16,080 bases of DNA from Bacteroidota bacterium (GTDB lineage: Bacteria > Bacteroidota > Bacteroidia > Chitinophagales > Chitinophagaceae). Of this stretch, positions 7,021 through 14,207 are shown piece by piece. The translations under genes and the position numbers were made by a program. The first letter of the stretch is position 1. Every line of letters begins with the position of its first letter. The stretch covers positions 1 to 16,080 of the forward strand of contig JAEZCV010000136.1 in assembly GCA_023429985.1 (NCBI GenBank), given 5' to 3'. The notes beneath the pieces are model-generated. The model saw only the letters and a program-made list of their open reading frames with translations. It was not told where the DNA came from and did not search any database.

Positions 7021-8070
7021 ATGTATAAGCTTCTCAGGTCTGTTTTATTTATTCTTCCCGCAGAAACCGCGCATTATGTTTCTATGAACCTGCTGAAAAC
7101 CTTTTGCCATGCAGGCATGTTTCGAACCTTTTTAAAAAAAATGTTTGATGTTCCCGCAAAGCCCGTGTATGCATTGGGAATGAAATTTAAAAACCCGGTG
7201 GGACTGGGTGCGGGGTTCGACAAAAATGCCCGCTACCTGCGCGAACTGGAACTGCTTGGATTTGGATTTGTTGAAATTGGAACCGTAACACCTAAACCCC
7301 AGGCAGGTAATGAAAAACCCAGGCTTTTCCGTTTACCCCAGGACAAAGCTTTGATCAACCGCATGGGATTCAATAACGATGGCGTTGAGGTGGTAAAACA
7401 AAGACTTGCAAATTGGAGGAAAAGCCGTTCTGTTAACGCTTCTTCCAATCCGGCATTTTTAATAGGAGGAAATATTGGTAAGAATAAGATCACTGAAAAT
7501 GAAGATGCATGGAAAGATTATGAAACCTGTTTTAAAGAACTGCATCCTTATGTAGATTTTTTTGTGGTGAATGTAAGTTCACCCAATACGCCGGGATTAA
7601 GAGCCCTCCAGGAAAAACCGGCCTTAAAAAAAATACTTGTCCACCTGCAGCAATTAAACAGGTCTTACTCCATTCAAAGGCCCATTTTATTAAAGATCGC
7701 TCCCGACCTGGAGAATGAACAAATTGATGATGTTATTGACCTGGCGAAGGAAATTAAACTGGATGGCATTGTAGCTACCAATACCACCATCGGACGCAGC
7801 GATCTTATTACAGGTGCAGCAGAATTGCAGGCAATAGGTGCCGGCGGATTAAGTGGCAAACCGGTAAAAGATATTTCCACAAGAGTTGTAAGATATCTTC
7901 ATGAAAAAACTGCCGGAACTATTCCCATTATTGGAAGTGGTGGTATCATGAATGCTCAAGATGCAAAAGATAAAATGGCAGCCGGAGCTTCCCTTGTAGA
8001 GGTATGGACAGGCTTCGTTTATGAAGGACCTGGCCTTGCAGGCAGGATCGTGAAATCGTTAAGGCAATGA
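7021..8070 (+). CDS. pyrD: Dihydroorotate dehydrogenase, quinone-dependent (class 2)
   Basis: A 349-residue enzyme that oxidises dihydroorotate to orotate in pyrimidine synthesis, passing electrons through FMN to membrane quinone. The N-terminal ~45 residues form the two-helix membrane-docking region typical of class 2 enzymes (MYKLLRSVLFILPAETAHY and the following helix). The barrel carries NPVGLGAGFDKNA, the NRMGFNNDG segment, VNVSSPNTPGLR with the catalytic Ser (S187, aligned to Ser175 of the E. coli enzyme), LKIAPD, the ATNTT segment and the phosphate-binding IGSGGI. ATG 7021 is chosen over an in-frame TTG at 7000 because the latter lies upstream of the -7 box. No other pyrimidine gene is nearby. 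It converges on rsmE across 59 bases, where only a weak hairpin is visible. Confidence 0.97.
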   Translation: MYKLLRSVLFILPAETAHYVSMNLLKTFCHAGMFRTFLKKMFDVPAKPVYALGMKFKNPVGLGAGFDKNARYLRELELLGFGFVEIGTVTPKPQAGNEKPRLFRLPQDKALINRMGFNNDGVEVVKQRLANWRKSRSVNASSNPAFLIGGNIGKNKITENEDAWKDYETCFKELHPYVDFFVVNVSSPNTPGLRALQEKPALKKILVHLQQLNRSYSIQRPILLKIAPDLENEQIDDVIDLAKEIKLDGIVATNTTIGRSDLITGAAELQAIGAGGLSGKPVKDISTRVVRYLHEKTAGTIPIIGSGGIMNAQDAKDKMAAGASLVEVWTGFVYEGPGLAGRIVKSLRQ

Positions 8071-8129
8071 ACAAAAAACCGGCTTACTAACGGCAAGGGA
8101 TAACTGTTTTAGTTATGGAGATGCAGGCT

Positions 8130-8864
8130 TCAAATCATCGCAGCCTTGTTTGCAAATCCCCCATTCACCAACATTACAGCTGCCACCATACCTGCCGTTT
8201 CAGTTCTTAACCGGGTATTACCCAGGCTCACAGGTTCAAATGCTTTTTGAAGCGCCAGTTCAATTTCCTGCAAGGTAAAATCTCCTTCAGGCCCAATTAA
8301 AATCAATGAAGAATGATCTCCATTTCGATTTATTTGCGGAAGCTTTTTTTCTTCTGCATCAATGCAGTGAGCAATGAATTTACGCTGATATAATGATGTT
8401 GAATTATTGATGAAGTCGGAGAAGTCAACCGGTGCAGTCATTTTCGGAAGCCAGCACTGTTGCGATTGCAGCATGGCACTTACCAGGATTCCCTGCAACC
8501 TTTCAATACGAAACTTTTCTTTTTCAGTTCTTGCGCACAGTAGCGGAATAATTTCATCCACACCAATTTCTGTGGCCTTTTCTAAAAACCATTCAAAGCG
8601 TGAGGTATTTTTTACCAATGAAATTCCAATAGAAACCTTTTGCTTTTTTTCTTCCACATTTACTATATCCTCAATGCGGATGACAGCTTTTTTCCGGTGA
8701 TCATCTTCTATTATGCCTGCAGCCTTTGCGCCCTTTCCATTTGTAATCAGCACCTCTTCACCTTTCACCTTTCTTAATACCTGGATAAGGTATTTAGATG
8801 TTTCCTCATCCAGGACGATGGATCTGCCTTGGAGGAATTCTGCATATAAAAACGGAACAGCCAT
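8130..8864 (-). CDS. rsmE: 16S rRNA (uracil-1498-N3)-methyltransferase
   Basis: A 244-residue SPOUT-family methyltransferase that methylates N3 of U1498 in 16S rRNA using S-adenosylmethionine. The N-terminal PUA-like RNA-binding part (about 1-70) contains HYL-type text here read as KYLIQVLRKVKGEEVLITNGKG. The C-terminal trefoil-knot domain contains EKATEIGVDEIIPL, LILIGPEGD (GPEGD at 191-195; many homologues have GPEGG) and LGNTRLRTETA (214-224), which form the cofactor pocket. Start at ATG 8864 gives the usual short N-terminus; an in-frame TTG two codons earlier is less likely. The start codon sits immediately after the U-tract of the dnaB terminator, so rsmE probably relies on its own promoter or on read-through. 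Confidence 0.96.
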   Translation of the reverse strand: MAVPFLYAEFLQGRSIVLDEETSKYLIQVLRKVKGEEVLITNGKGAKAAGIIEDDHRKKAVIRIEDIVNVEEKKQKVSIGISLVKNTSRFEWFLEKATEIGVDEIIPLLCARTEKEKFRIERLQGILVSAMLQSQQCWLPKMTAPVDFSDFINNSTSLYQRKFIAHCIDAEEKKLPQINRNGDHSSLILIGPEGDFTLQEIELALQKAFEPVSLGNTRLRTETAGMVAAVMLVNGGFANKAAMI

Positions 8865-8871
8865 AAACAAA

Positions 8872-8916
8872 AATAGCCAGGAGCTGTCAAAATAAGGATG
8901 GCATCTCCCGGCTATT
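8872..8916 (-). terminator. Intrinsic terminator of dnaB
   Basis: Bases 8872-8883 (AATAGCCAGGAG) and 8905-8916 (CTCCCGGCTATT) form a 12-pair stem with one mismatch on the + strand. In minus-strand RNA that position is a G-U pair, so the stem is complete. On the minus strand the stem is followed by a T-rich tract (TTTTTGTTT, 8873 down to 8865), the form of a Rho-independent terminator for dnaB. The T tract runs directly into the rsmE ATG. Confidence 0.8.
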
Positions 8917-8921
8917 ATTAT

Positions 8922-10481
8922 TTAAAAGAAATTTTCTTCGTCATCTTCGGGCAGGTCGTTCATTTTACTTCCGGTTTGAATGAACATCCTGGCGCCACCG
9001 CCATCACTTCCTGCAACGGGTTTAAAATTAGATGGTAATGCCTGGCCAAAGTCGCCCGGGCCACCCCCATCTTCTATAAATTTCTGAATATGAAGTAAGG
9101 CTCTGAGTTTAATGGTTTCCAGGGAACCATTCCTGTGTTTGGCAATACGCACATGCGTTTCACCCCGGTTGTTATCACCCATTTCATCCTGGTTGATATC
9201 GTAGTATTCGGGCCTGTATAAAAAGCAAACCATGTCCGCATCCTGTTCAATGGCTCCCGACTCACGAAGGTCACTCAACTGCGGCATTTTATTTCCGTCC
9301 TTACGTTTTTCAACTTCACGACTTAACTGAGAAAGTGCAATGATAGGCACCTGCAATTCTTTGGCAAGACCTTTTAAGCTTCTTGATATGTTCGAGATCT
9401 CCTGCTCCCTGTTAGAATTCCTGTTCTCGCCTGTACCGCTCATCAGCTGCAGGTAATCAATTATGATCATGCCAATATTATTCGCATTTTTTAACCTGCG
9501 ACATTTGGCACGCAGTTCAAAAATGTTGAGGGCAGGCGTATCATCAATAAATATGGGCGCCTGGGAAAGTTTTTGTATTCCTCTTGCATATAATTGCTTC
9601 ATCTCATGCTCTTCCATCTTTCCGCGTGAGATCTTCTCCAGCCATATTTCACTTTCTGCAGAAAGGATACGCTGCACCAGCTGTGGTGCACTCATTTCTA
9701 AGGAGAACAAAGCTACAGGCGTTGATTTGGTGGGATGCAATGCAGCATTTCTTGCCAGGTTCAAAGCAAATGCAGTTTTACCTACGGCAGGACGTGCGGC
9801 CAGAATTATAAGATCGGTTTTCTGCCATCCATAGGTAACCTTGTCAAGCGATGGGAAACCACTTGGTACCCCCGTAATATCTTCATTTGTTTTACGAAGG
9901 TCTTCAATTCGTTTGATGGTTTGCACCAGCACCGAATCTATAGTCTGGTAATTATTCCGGAGGTGCGTTGATGTTACTTCATAGATCTTGCTTTCGGCAG
10001 TATCGAGCAGGTCGAACACATCGGTGCTGTCCTCGTAGGCATCTGCAATAATTTCTCCGCTCAAACGAATCAGTTCGCGCTGGATAAATTTCTGCAAAAC
10101 AATTTTCGCATGTGCTTCAATGTTAGCAGAAGAAACTACGGTGTTGGTAAGCCTTGTAATATAATAGGGGCCACCTACCATATCAAGTTCTTCACGCTTA
10201 CGCAGTTCTTCAACCACAGTAAGTATATCAATGGGCTGGCTTTTATGTGCCAGGCTTTCTATTGCGGCATAAATTCTCTGGTGCGCATCTACATAAAAAC
10301 TGGCAGGTTTCAGTATTTCTGTTACAATATCAAATGCAGCTTTTTCAAGCATTAAAGCACCCAGAACAGCTTCTTCAAGGTCGCGTGCCTGGGGCGGCAC
10401 CTTTCCATAGATCATTGTGCTTAGGTCCAGGGGCGCCTTTCTTCGGTTTTTCTTATCCCTGTTGAGATTAGTCAGATCCAT
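8922..10481 (-). CDS. dnaB: Replicative DNA helicase DnaB
   Basis: A 519-residue hexameric helicase that unwinds DNA at the replication fork and recruits primase. The N-terminal DnaB domain (about 40-140) begins VPPQARDLEEAVLGALMLE. The RecA-like C-terminal ATPase domain has Walker A RPAVGKT (K235), IFIDDTP, Walker B MIIIDYLQLM, and the LSQLSREVEKR and SDLRESGAIEQDADMVCFLYR motifs. The C-terminus ends in a Gly-rich linker and an acidic tail (NDLPEDDEENFF), typical of Bacteroidota. No intein interrupts it. ATG 10481 is preferred to an in-frame TTG at 10517, as it gives the usual short polar leader before the conserved core. Transcription is away from the divergent pheT; a DnaA-box-like cluster lies about 180 bases upstream. 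Confidence 0.97.
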   Translation of the reverse strand: MDLTNLNRDKKNRRKAPLDLSTMIYGKVPPQARDLEEAVLGALMLEKAAFDIVTEILKPASFYVDAHQRIYAAIESLAHKSQPIDILTVVEELRKREELDMVGGPYYITRLTNTVVSSANIEAHAKIVLQKFIQRELIRLSGEIIADAYEDSTDVFDLLDTAESKIYEVTSTHLRNNYQTIDSVLVQTIKRIEDLRKTNEDITGVPSGFPSLDKVTYGWQKTDLIILAARPAVGKTAFALNLARNAALHPTKSTPVALFSLEMSAPQLVQRILSAESEIWLEKISRGKMEEHEMKQLYARGIQKLSQAPIFIDDTPALNIFELRAKCRRLKNANNIGMIIIDYLQLMSGTGENRNSNREQEISNISRSLKGLAKELQVPIIALSQLSREVEKRKDGNKMPQLSDLRESGAIEQDADMVCFLYRPEYYDINQDEMGDNNRGETHVRIAKHRNGSLETIKLRALLHIQKFIEDGGGPGDFGQALPSNFKPVAGSDGGGARMFIQTGSKMNDLPEDDEENFF

Positions 10482-10560
10482 ATTTTTTTCAAAAATTTCA
10501 AACCATTGAATAGCCAATGATTTAAGGGTTTCCAGTTAGTCAGTTCCCGTAGCGATCATT

Positions 10561-10578
10561 AAAAGATTATTATCTTTT
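10561..10578 (-). promoter_or_regulatory. Leader hairpin upstream of dnaB
   Basis: AAAAGAT (10561-10567) and ATCTTTT (10572-10578) form a perfect 7-pair stem with a 4-base loop. It would lie in the dnaB 5' leader if transcription starts near the box at 10602-10609. Its role is unknown; it could also be an operator. Confidence 0.35.
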
Positions 10579-10601
10579 TGTGATCCCGGTAAGTCCGGCG
10601 G

Positions 10602-10609
10602 CGAATATA
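10602..10609 (-). promoter_or_regulatory. -7 box for dnaB
   Basis: On the minus strand this reads TATATTCG, matching TAnnTTTG except for C in place of the second-last T, the same variant as in pyrD and rny. It would give a leader of about 115 bases. No clear -33 TTG is visible at the expected distance. Confidence 0.4.
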
Positions 10610-10662
10610 AAGGGTAAGCAAAGACTGAAAACTAAATTTTCGATGAATATTTTAATTCACCT

Positions 10663-10704
10663 CTTTCCACAGGCTGACCCCCCAAATTCACAGGGTTATT
10701 CACA
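10663..10704. promoter_or_regulatory. DnaA-box-like cluster
   Basis: TTATTCACA (10696-10704) is an exact match to the DnaA-box consensus TTATNCACA. AAATTCACA (10684-10692) and CTTTCCACA (10663-10671) each match seven of nine positions. All three are in the same orientation within 42 bases, upstream of the replicative helicase gene. This could be a DnaA-controlled region or part of an origin; it is a motif match only. Confidence 0.4.
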
Positions 10705-11012
10705 GAAATTACACCTCTTTCCCCAAAAAAAGAAATTTCTGCGCAGCAAAATCAGGTTTATTAACAAACGTTGTCAGCAAAAAATTCCTGTATTTTTTTT
10801 GGCAATGTGAGCTGAACTACAGAATGGCCTTTCAGCGGTTTTTGATCTTTTCCCCAACCCTCTAACCTTGGCTTGATGCGGGTTTGGCTCTCCGTGACCT
10901 TGATTTTTTGAGCCTTCAAACAAAAATATTTTCATGTCAGGGTGATGTTCAAAAGTGCGCATTAAGGGTATAAAAAGAGGTTTTGAAAGTTGATTTATCC
11001 AGATTAAAAAGC

Positions 11013-11048
11013 CCTGTTAATTCAACAGGTATTTATGCAAGGCCCTGC
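11013..11048 (+). promoter_or_regulatory. Two dyads at the pheT promoter
   Basis: CCTGTT (11013-11018) pairs perfectly with AACAGG (11024-11029) around a 5-base centre. Next to it TGCAAGGCCCTGCA (11035-11048) is a 14-base palindrome with one mismatched pair. Together they cover the -33 region and spacer of the pheT promoter, so they could be operator sites. No known regulator can be assigned. Confidence 0.4.
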
Positions 11049-11052
11049 ACTC

Positions 11053-11060
11053 TATCTTTG
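11053..11060 (+). promoter_or_regulatory. -7 box for pheT
   Basis: TATCTTTG is an exact match to the Bacteroidota -7 consensus TAnnTTTG, 20 bases before ATG 11081, giving a short leader. A T-rich ATTT at about 11031-11034 lies where the -33 element is expected, but it is not a clean TTG. Confidence 0.65.
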
Positions 11061-11080
11061 CAAGCTTAGAATTAAATAAA

Positions 11081-13501
11081 ATGACGATCTCTTATAAATG
11101 GTTAAGTGAATACCTGCCGGTGAAAATTGAACCACAACAACTATCCGAAATCCTTACTTCGGTAGGGCTGGAAGTGGAAAAAATGGAAGTGTTTGAAGAA
11201 GTGAAAGGCGGTATGGAGGGACTGGTGATTGGAAAAGTGCTGGAAACCCAACCCCATCCTAATGCCGACAAATTAAAACTTACCAAAGTAGATACAGGTG
11301 GTTCAGCACCATTGAATATTGTTTGTGGAGCGCCCAATGTAGCAGCCGGACAAAAAGTGGTGGTAGCAACTGTAGGTACCACCATCTATCCTCTTAACGG
11401 TGAACCCATGACCATGAAACTTGCAAAAATCAGGGGAATGGAAAGCCAGGGAATGATCTGTGCCGAAGATGAAATAGGTTTAGGCGCATCACATGCAGGC
11501 ATAATGGTGCTAAATGAAGATGCCGTTCCAGGAACAAAAGCAAATGAATATTTCAAACCTTATTCCGACACCATTTATCATATTGGTTTAACGCCAAACC
11601 GGATGGATGCCATGAGCCACTGGGGTGTGGCACGCGATGTTTGTGCCTATATTTCACACCATGAAAACAAATCGGTTTCGCCGATTTTTCCATCAACACC
11701 GTTCACGATAGATGATGATAGCATGACAGTAAGCGTTCAGATAGATAATAAAACTGCATGCAGGCGCTATTCGGGAGTAAGTATCGCAGGTGTGGAAGTA
11801 AAAGCGTCTCCGGCCTGGTTACAGCAAAAACTAAAATCCATTGGCCTTCGCCCTATCAATAATATTGTTGACATCACCAATTTCATTCAACACGAAACAG
11901 GGCAGCCTTTACATGCATTTGATCTTGAAAAAGTGCATAATAAAACCATCATTGTAAAAACCCTTGATGAAGGAACGGCATTTACAACGCTTGATGAAAA
12001 ACAAAGAAAATTAAGCGCTGAAGATCTCATGATCTGCGACGATGAAACGCCGCTATGCATTGCAGGTGTTTTTGGTGGAATGAACAGCGGCGTAACTGCT
12101 ACAACTAAAAATATTTTTCTTGAAAGCGCATGGTTCGATCCCATTTACATTCGCAAAACATCTTTCAGGCATGGTTTAAGAACAGATGCCGCCACGCGGT
12201 TTGAAAAAGGAACTGATATTTCAAATACGGTAAAAGTTTTGGAACGTGCCGCAGTAATGATAAAAGAAATTGCCGGCGGTAAAATTACTTCCGGAATTGT
12301 TGATGTTTATCCCAATCCGCAGCCCAAAAAACAGGTAAAGCTTTCGTTTGACTATATTAAAAAGATCAGTGGTAAGCAATACGATTCAAAAACCTTAAAA
12401 AACATTTTAGCACAACTGGGCTTTGATATCAATCATGAAACGAATGATAGCATTACGGTTTCAGTTCCTTACCACAAAACCGATATTACACTTCCTGCAG
12501 ATATTGCTGAAGAAATATTAAGGATAGACGGACTGGATAATATTCCAATTCCGTCCACGGTTTCCATTACACCATCCGTGGAGGAAAACCAAAAGTTTGA
12601 ATTGTTGAAAGAAAAAATTTCCCAGGTTTTAACAGGGTTAGGATTTACAGAAATTCTTACGAACTCCATTACTAATTCGGCATATTTTTCCGAATCGGAA
12701 CTTGAAGGTTCGGTTAAATTGCTGAACAATTTAAGCAGCGAGCTGGATATGCTGCGACCTTCCATGCTGCATACGGCTTTGGAAGTAATTTCATTTAACA
12801 TCAACCGGAAGAACAGCGACCTTAAATTTTTTGAATTCGGCAAAACCTATCACCAGTTGCAGGTAGGCGAATACAGGGAAGAAAATCATGTATGCCTTTA
12901 CATCACCGGAAAAATGAAAGATGTGAACTGGAATGCGCCTGCCCGTTATGCCGACATCTATTTTTTAAAAGGAATTACAGAAACTGTTTTAAATTGTTTG
13001 GGAATAAAGATCCGCGGTTTTGAAAAGCAGGATGAGCATGCAAAGATCAAAGGATTAAAAGCAACTATCGGTAAAAGGCAGTTACTTGAACTGGGTGAAG
13101 TTGATACTAAACTTTCTTCTCAATTCGATATTAAACAAAAGGTTTTTGTTTTAGATATGAACTGGGATCTTGCACTTGAAATTTGCGGGAAGAGAGTTCA
13201 GTTCAAAGAGATCAGTAAGTTTCCATCGGTAGAAAGGGACCTGGCAATGATCGTTCCTAAAGAACTTCCTTATGCACAAATAGAAACCCAGATCGGCAAA
13301 CTGAAACTGGATAAACTCAGGGAAATAAAACTGTTTGATGTATTTGAAAGTGAAAAACTGGGACAAGGAAAAAAATCCATGGCTATTAATTTAACCTTTA
13401 TGGACAATGAAAAAACACTGACAGATAAGGAAATTGATAACTGGATGAATAAGATCATGAACAGTTTTGAAAAAGATCTAAATGCTGAAATCAGGAAATA
13501 A
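11081..13501 (+). CDS. pheT: Phenylalanine-tRNA ligase beta subunit
   Basis: An 806-residue beta chain of the alpha2-beta2 enzyme that charges tRNA-Phe; it provides tRNA binding and editing. Domains in order: N-terminal MTISYKWLSEYLP, EMAP-type tRNA-binding fold (about 40-150, with HPNADKLKL and IRGMESQGMICAEDE), B3/B4 editing domain (about 215-390, with PINNIVDITNFIQHETGQPLHAFD), B5 domain (about 400-475, with DIAEEILRIDGLDNIP at its end), catalytic-like core, and the FDX-ACB anticodon-binding domain (about 710-805, FPSVERDLAMIVP). Length is normal and the frame intact. pheS is not in the window, so the two subunits are encoded apart, as is common in Bacteroidota. Its TAA overlaps the next gene's ATG by one base (TAATG), implying translational coupling. 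Confidence 0.97.
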   Translation: MTISYKWLSEYLPVKIEPQQLSEILTSVGLEVEKMEVFEEVKGGMEGLVIGKVLETQPHPNADKLKLTKVDTGGSAPLNIVCGAPNVAAGQKVVVATVGTTIYPLNGEPMTMKLAKIRGMESQGMICAEDEIGLGASHAGIMVLNEDAVPGTKANEYFKPYSDTIYHIGLTPNRMDAMSHWGVARDVCAYISHHENKSVSPIFPSTPFTIDDDSMTVSVQIDNKTACRRYSGVSIAGVEVKASPAWLQQKLKSIGLRPINNIVDITNFIQHETGQPLHAFDLEKVHNKTIIVKTLDEGTAFTTLDEKQRKLSAEDLMICDDETPLCIAGVFGGMNSGVTATTKNIFLESAWFDPIYIRKTSFRHGLRTDAATRFEKGTDISNTVKVLERAAVMIKEIAGGKITSGIVDVYPNPQPKKQVKLSFDYIKKISGKQYDSKTLKNILAQLGFDINHETNDSITVSVPYHKTDITLPADIAEEILRIDGLDNIPIPSTVSITPSVEENQKFELLKEKISQVLTGLGFTEILTNSITNSAYFSESELEGSVKLLNNLSSELDMLRPSMLHTALEVISFNINRKNSDLKFFEFGKTYHQLQVGEYREENHVCLYITGKMKDVNWNAPARYADIYFLKGITETVLNCLGIKIRGFEKQDEHAKIKGLKATIGKRQLLELGEVDTKLSSQFDIKQKVFVLDMNWDLALEICGKRVQFKEISKFPSVERDLAMIVPKELPYAQIETQIGKLKLDKLREIKLFDVFESEKLGQGKKSMAINLTFMDNEKTLTDKEIDNWMNKIMNSFEKDLNAEIRK

Positions 13502-13785
13502 TGTCGGTTGACCAGCAATTTAACAGCCTTTACGAAAAGCTTCTGTTATTACTGAAGCACCAAAGCCGTTTGCAAAAGGAAAATGAAAAGCTGAAAACAG
13601 AACTCGATGCCGCAAATGAAAAGCTGGGCCAGCATGCGGCAGAAATGGAATCGCTGAAACAGCAGGTGAGCATTTTAAAAATCTCACAGGGAAACTTCAG
13701 TGAAAAGGATAAAAAGGAATTTGAAAAAAAGATCAGCAGCTATATAAAAGAAATTGACCGATGCATTTCTTATTTAAGCCAGTAA
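13501..13785 (+). CDS. Small coiled-coil protein, possible ZapA partner
   Basis: A 94-residue protein with no recognised catalytic domain. About residues 7-61 form a leucine-rich coiled coil: L10, L17, L24 and L31 are seven apart, then L35, L42, M49 and V56 continue the pattern, in a charged K/E/Q background. A shorter charged helix follows (about 65-92). It has no signal peptide or membrane segment. It starts on the last base of the pheT stop codon and ends one base before the zapA start, so all three should be translated together. Size, composition and position beside zapA recall ZapB, the small coiled-coil protein that binds ZapA in E. coli, but I see no sequence proof of homology. Confidence 0.88.
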   Translation: MSVDQQFNSLYEKLLLLLKHQSRLQKENEKLKTELDAANEKLGQHAAEMESLKQQVSILKISQGNFSEKDKKEFEKKISSYIKEIDRCISYLSQ

Positions 13786-13786
13786 T

Positions 13787-14101
13787 ATGAGCGAAGAACT
13801 TATTCCACTTAACCTGGTAATTGGCGACCGCACCTACCGGGTAAGGATCAACCCGGGCGATGAGGAGGTGGTACGTAAAACGGTAAAGACCATCAACGAA
13901 AAACTGCTGGAGTTTAAAACCCATTTCGCCGGCAAGGATATGCAGGACTATATAGCCATGGTACTGGTTTGGTTTGCCACCGAGCAAAATGCGGCCATTT
14001 CCAACCAGGTTAATTTAGATCATGTAAGTTCAAGGCTGCAAACGCTGGAGAAAGTTGTGGATGAAGCGCTGGGGAGCCAGGGGTTAGGGGTTAGGGATTA
14101 G
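13787..14101 (+). CDS. zapA: Cell division protein ZapA
   Basis: A 104-residue ZapA family protein, which binds FtsZ and cross-links protofilaments of the Z ring at mid-cell. The N-terminal domain shows IPLNLVIGDRTYRVRINPGDEEVVRKTVKTINEKLLEF, the usual ZapA start, followed by the helical part (about 45-95), including VSSRLQTLEKVVDEAL, that builds the tetramer coiled coil. The last residues, GSQGLGVRD, are encoded by a G-rich run of GGGGTTA-like units (14071-14100), so the C-terminus looks as if a simple repeat has grown into or out of the gene. The gene lies one base after the coiled-coil gene's stop and is probably co-transcribed with pheT. Confidence 0.92.
   Translation: MSEELIPLNLVIGDRTYRVRINPGDEEVVRKTVKTINEKLLEFKTHFAGKDMQDYIAMVLVWFATEQNAAISNQVNLDHVSSRLQTLEKVVDEALGSQGLGVRD
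14071..14096 (+). repeat. G-quadruplex-type motif at the zapA 3' end
   Basis: Four G runs, GGGG (14071-14074), GGGG (14080-14083), GGGG (14087-14090) and GGG (14094-14096), are separated by loops of 5, 3 and 3 bases (AGCCA, TTA, TTA). This fits the usual four-run G-quadruplex pattern on the coding strand. It also reads as a short telomere-like GGGGTTA repeat and codes for the last residues of ZapA. Confidence 0.75.
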
Positions 14102-14102
14102 G

Positions 14103-14153
14103 AAGTTTAGATAGTTTAGAAAGTTTAGTTGTTTAGAAAGTTTAGTTGTTTAG
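14103..14153. repeat. GTTTAG short tandem repeat
   Basis: GTTTAG occurs six times, starting at 14105, 14114, 14123, 14131, 14140 and 14148, with spacings of 9, 9, 8, 9 and 8. The last four form two copies of a 17-base unit. It begins directly after the zapA stop codon. The irregular spacing argues against coding; slippage is a plausible origin. Confidence 0.85.
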
Positions 14154-14166
14154 AGCACCACTCACC

Positions 14167-14188
14167 ACCTGCCTGCCGGCAGGCAGGT
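14167..14188. repeat. Perfect 22-base palindrome upstream of rny
   Basis: ACCTGCCTGCC is followed directly by its exact reverse complement GGCAGGCAGGT, with no spacer. It is GC-rich in an AT-rich gap and ends 20 bases before the rny -7 box, so it covers the expected -33 position. The half-site CCACCTGCC (14165-14173) recurs at 14216-14224, just after the box. It may be an operator, a dispersed palindromic repeat, or the 3' hairpin of the zapA message. No T tract follows, so a standard terminator is less likely. Confidence 0.85.
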
Positions 14189-14207
14189 TCACTATTCACC
14201 ATTTTTG

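Larger units (their letters stand above)
10482..11080. other. Divergent intergenic region between dnaB and pheT
   Basis: A 599-base gap with no credible gene. From left to right it holds the dnaB leader with a hairpin at 10561-10578 (AAAAGAT, loop TATT, ATCTTTT), a probable dnaB -7 box at 10602-10609, a DnaA-box-like cluster at 10663-10704, two CACCTCTTTCC direct repeats (10658 and 10712), and the pheT promoter with two dyads at 11013-11048. The stretch 10805-10980 shows nothing I can name. Two open frames there (10580-10810 + and 10774-10962 -) lack plausible starts or protein-like composition. Confidence 0.6.

Noticed and set aside
8100..8116. Hairpin ATAACT, loop GTTTT, AGTTAT between pyrD and rsmE
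   Set aside because: The stem is short and AT-only, and no T tract follows on either strand, so it is too weak to call a terminator.
10580..10810. 76-codon open frame on the + strand in the dnaB-pheT gap
   Set aside because: It needs a GTG start, spans the dnaB promoter and the DnaA-box-like cluster, and its translation does not look like a protein.
10774..10962. 62-codon open frame on the - strand in the dnaB-pheT gap
   Set aside because: It has an ATG but no domain, no promoter and an unstructured composition; it could be real, but the sequence does not support it.
10482..11080. Chromosomal origin of replication
   Set aside because: Only one exact DnaA box is present, dnaA is absent, and skew cannot be judged from one window; kept as a finding, not as an origin call.
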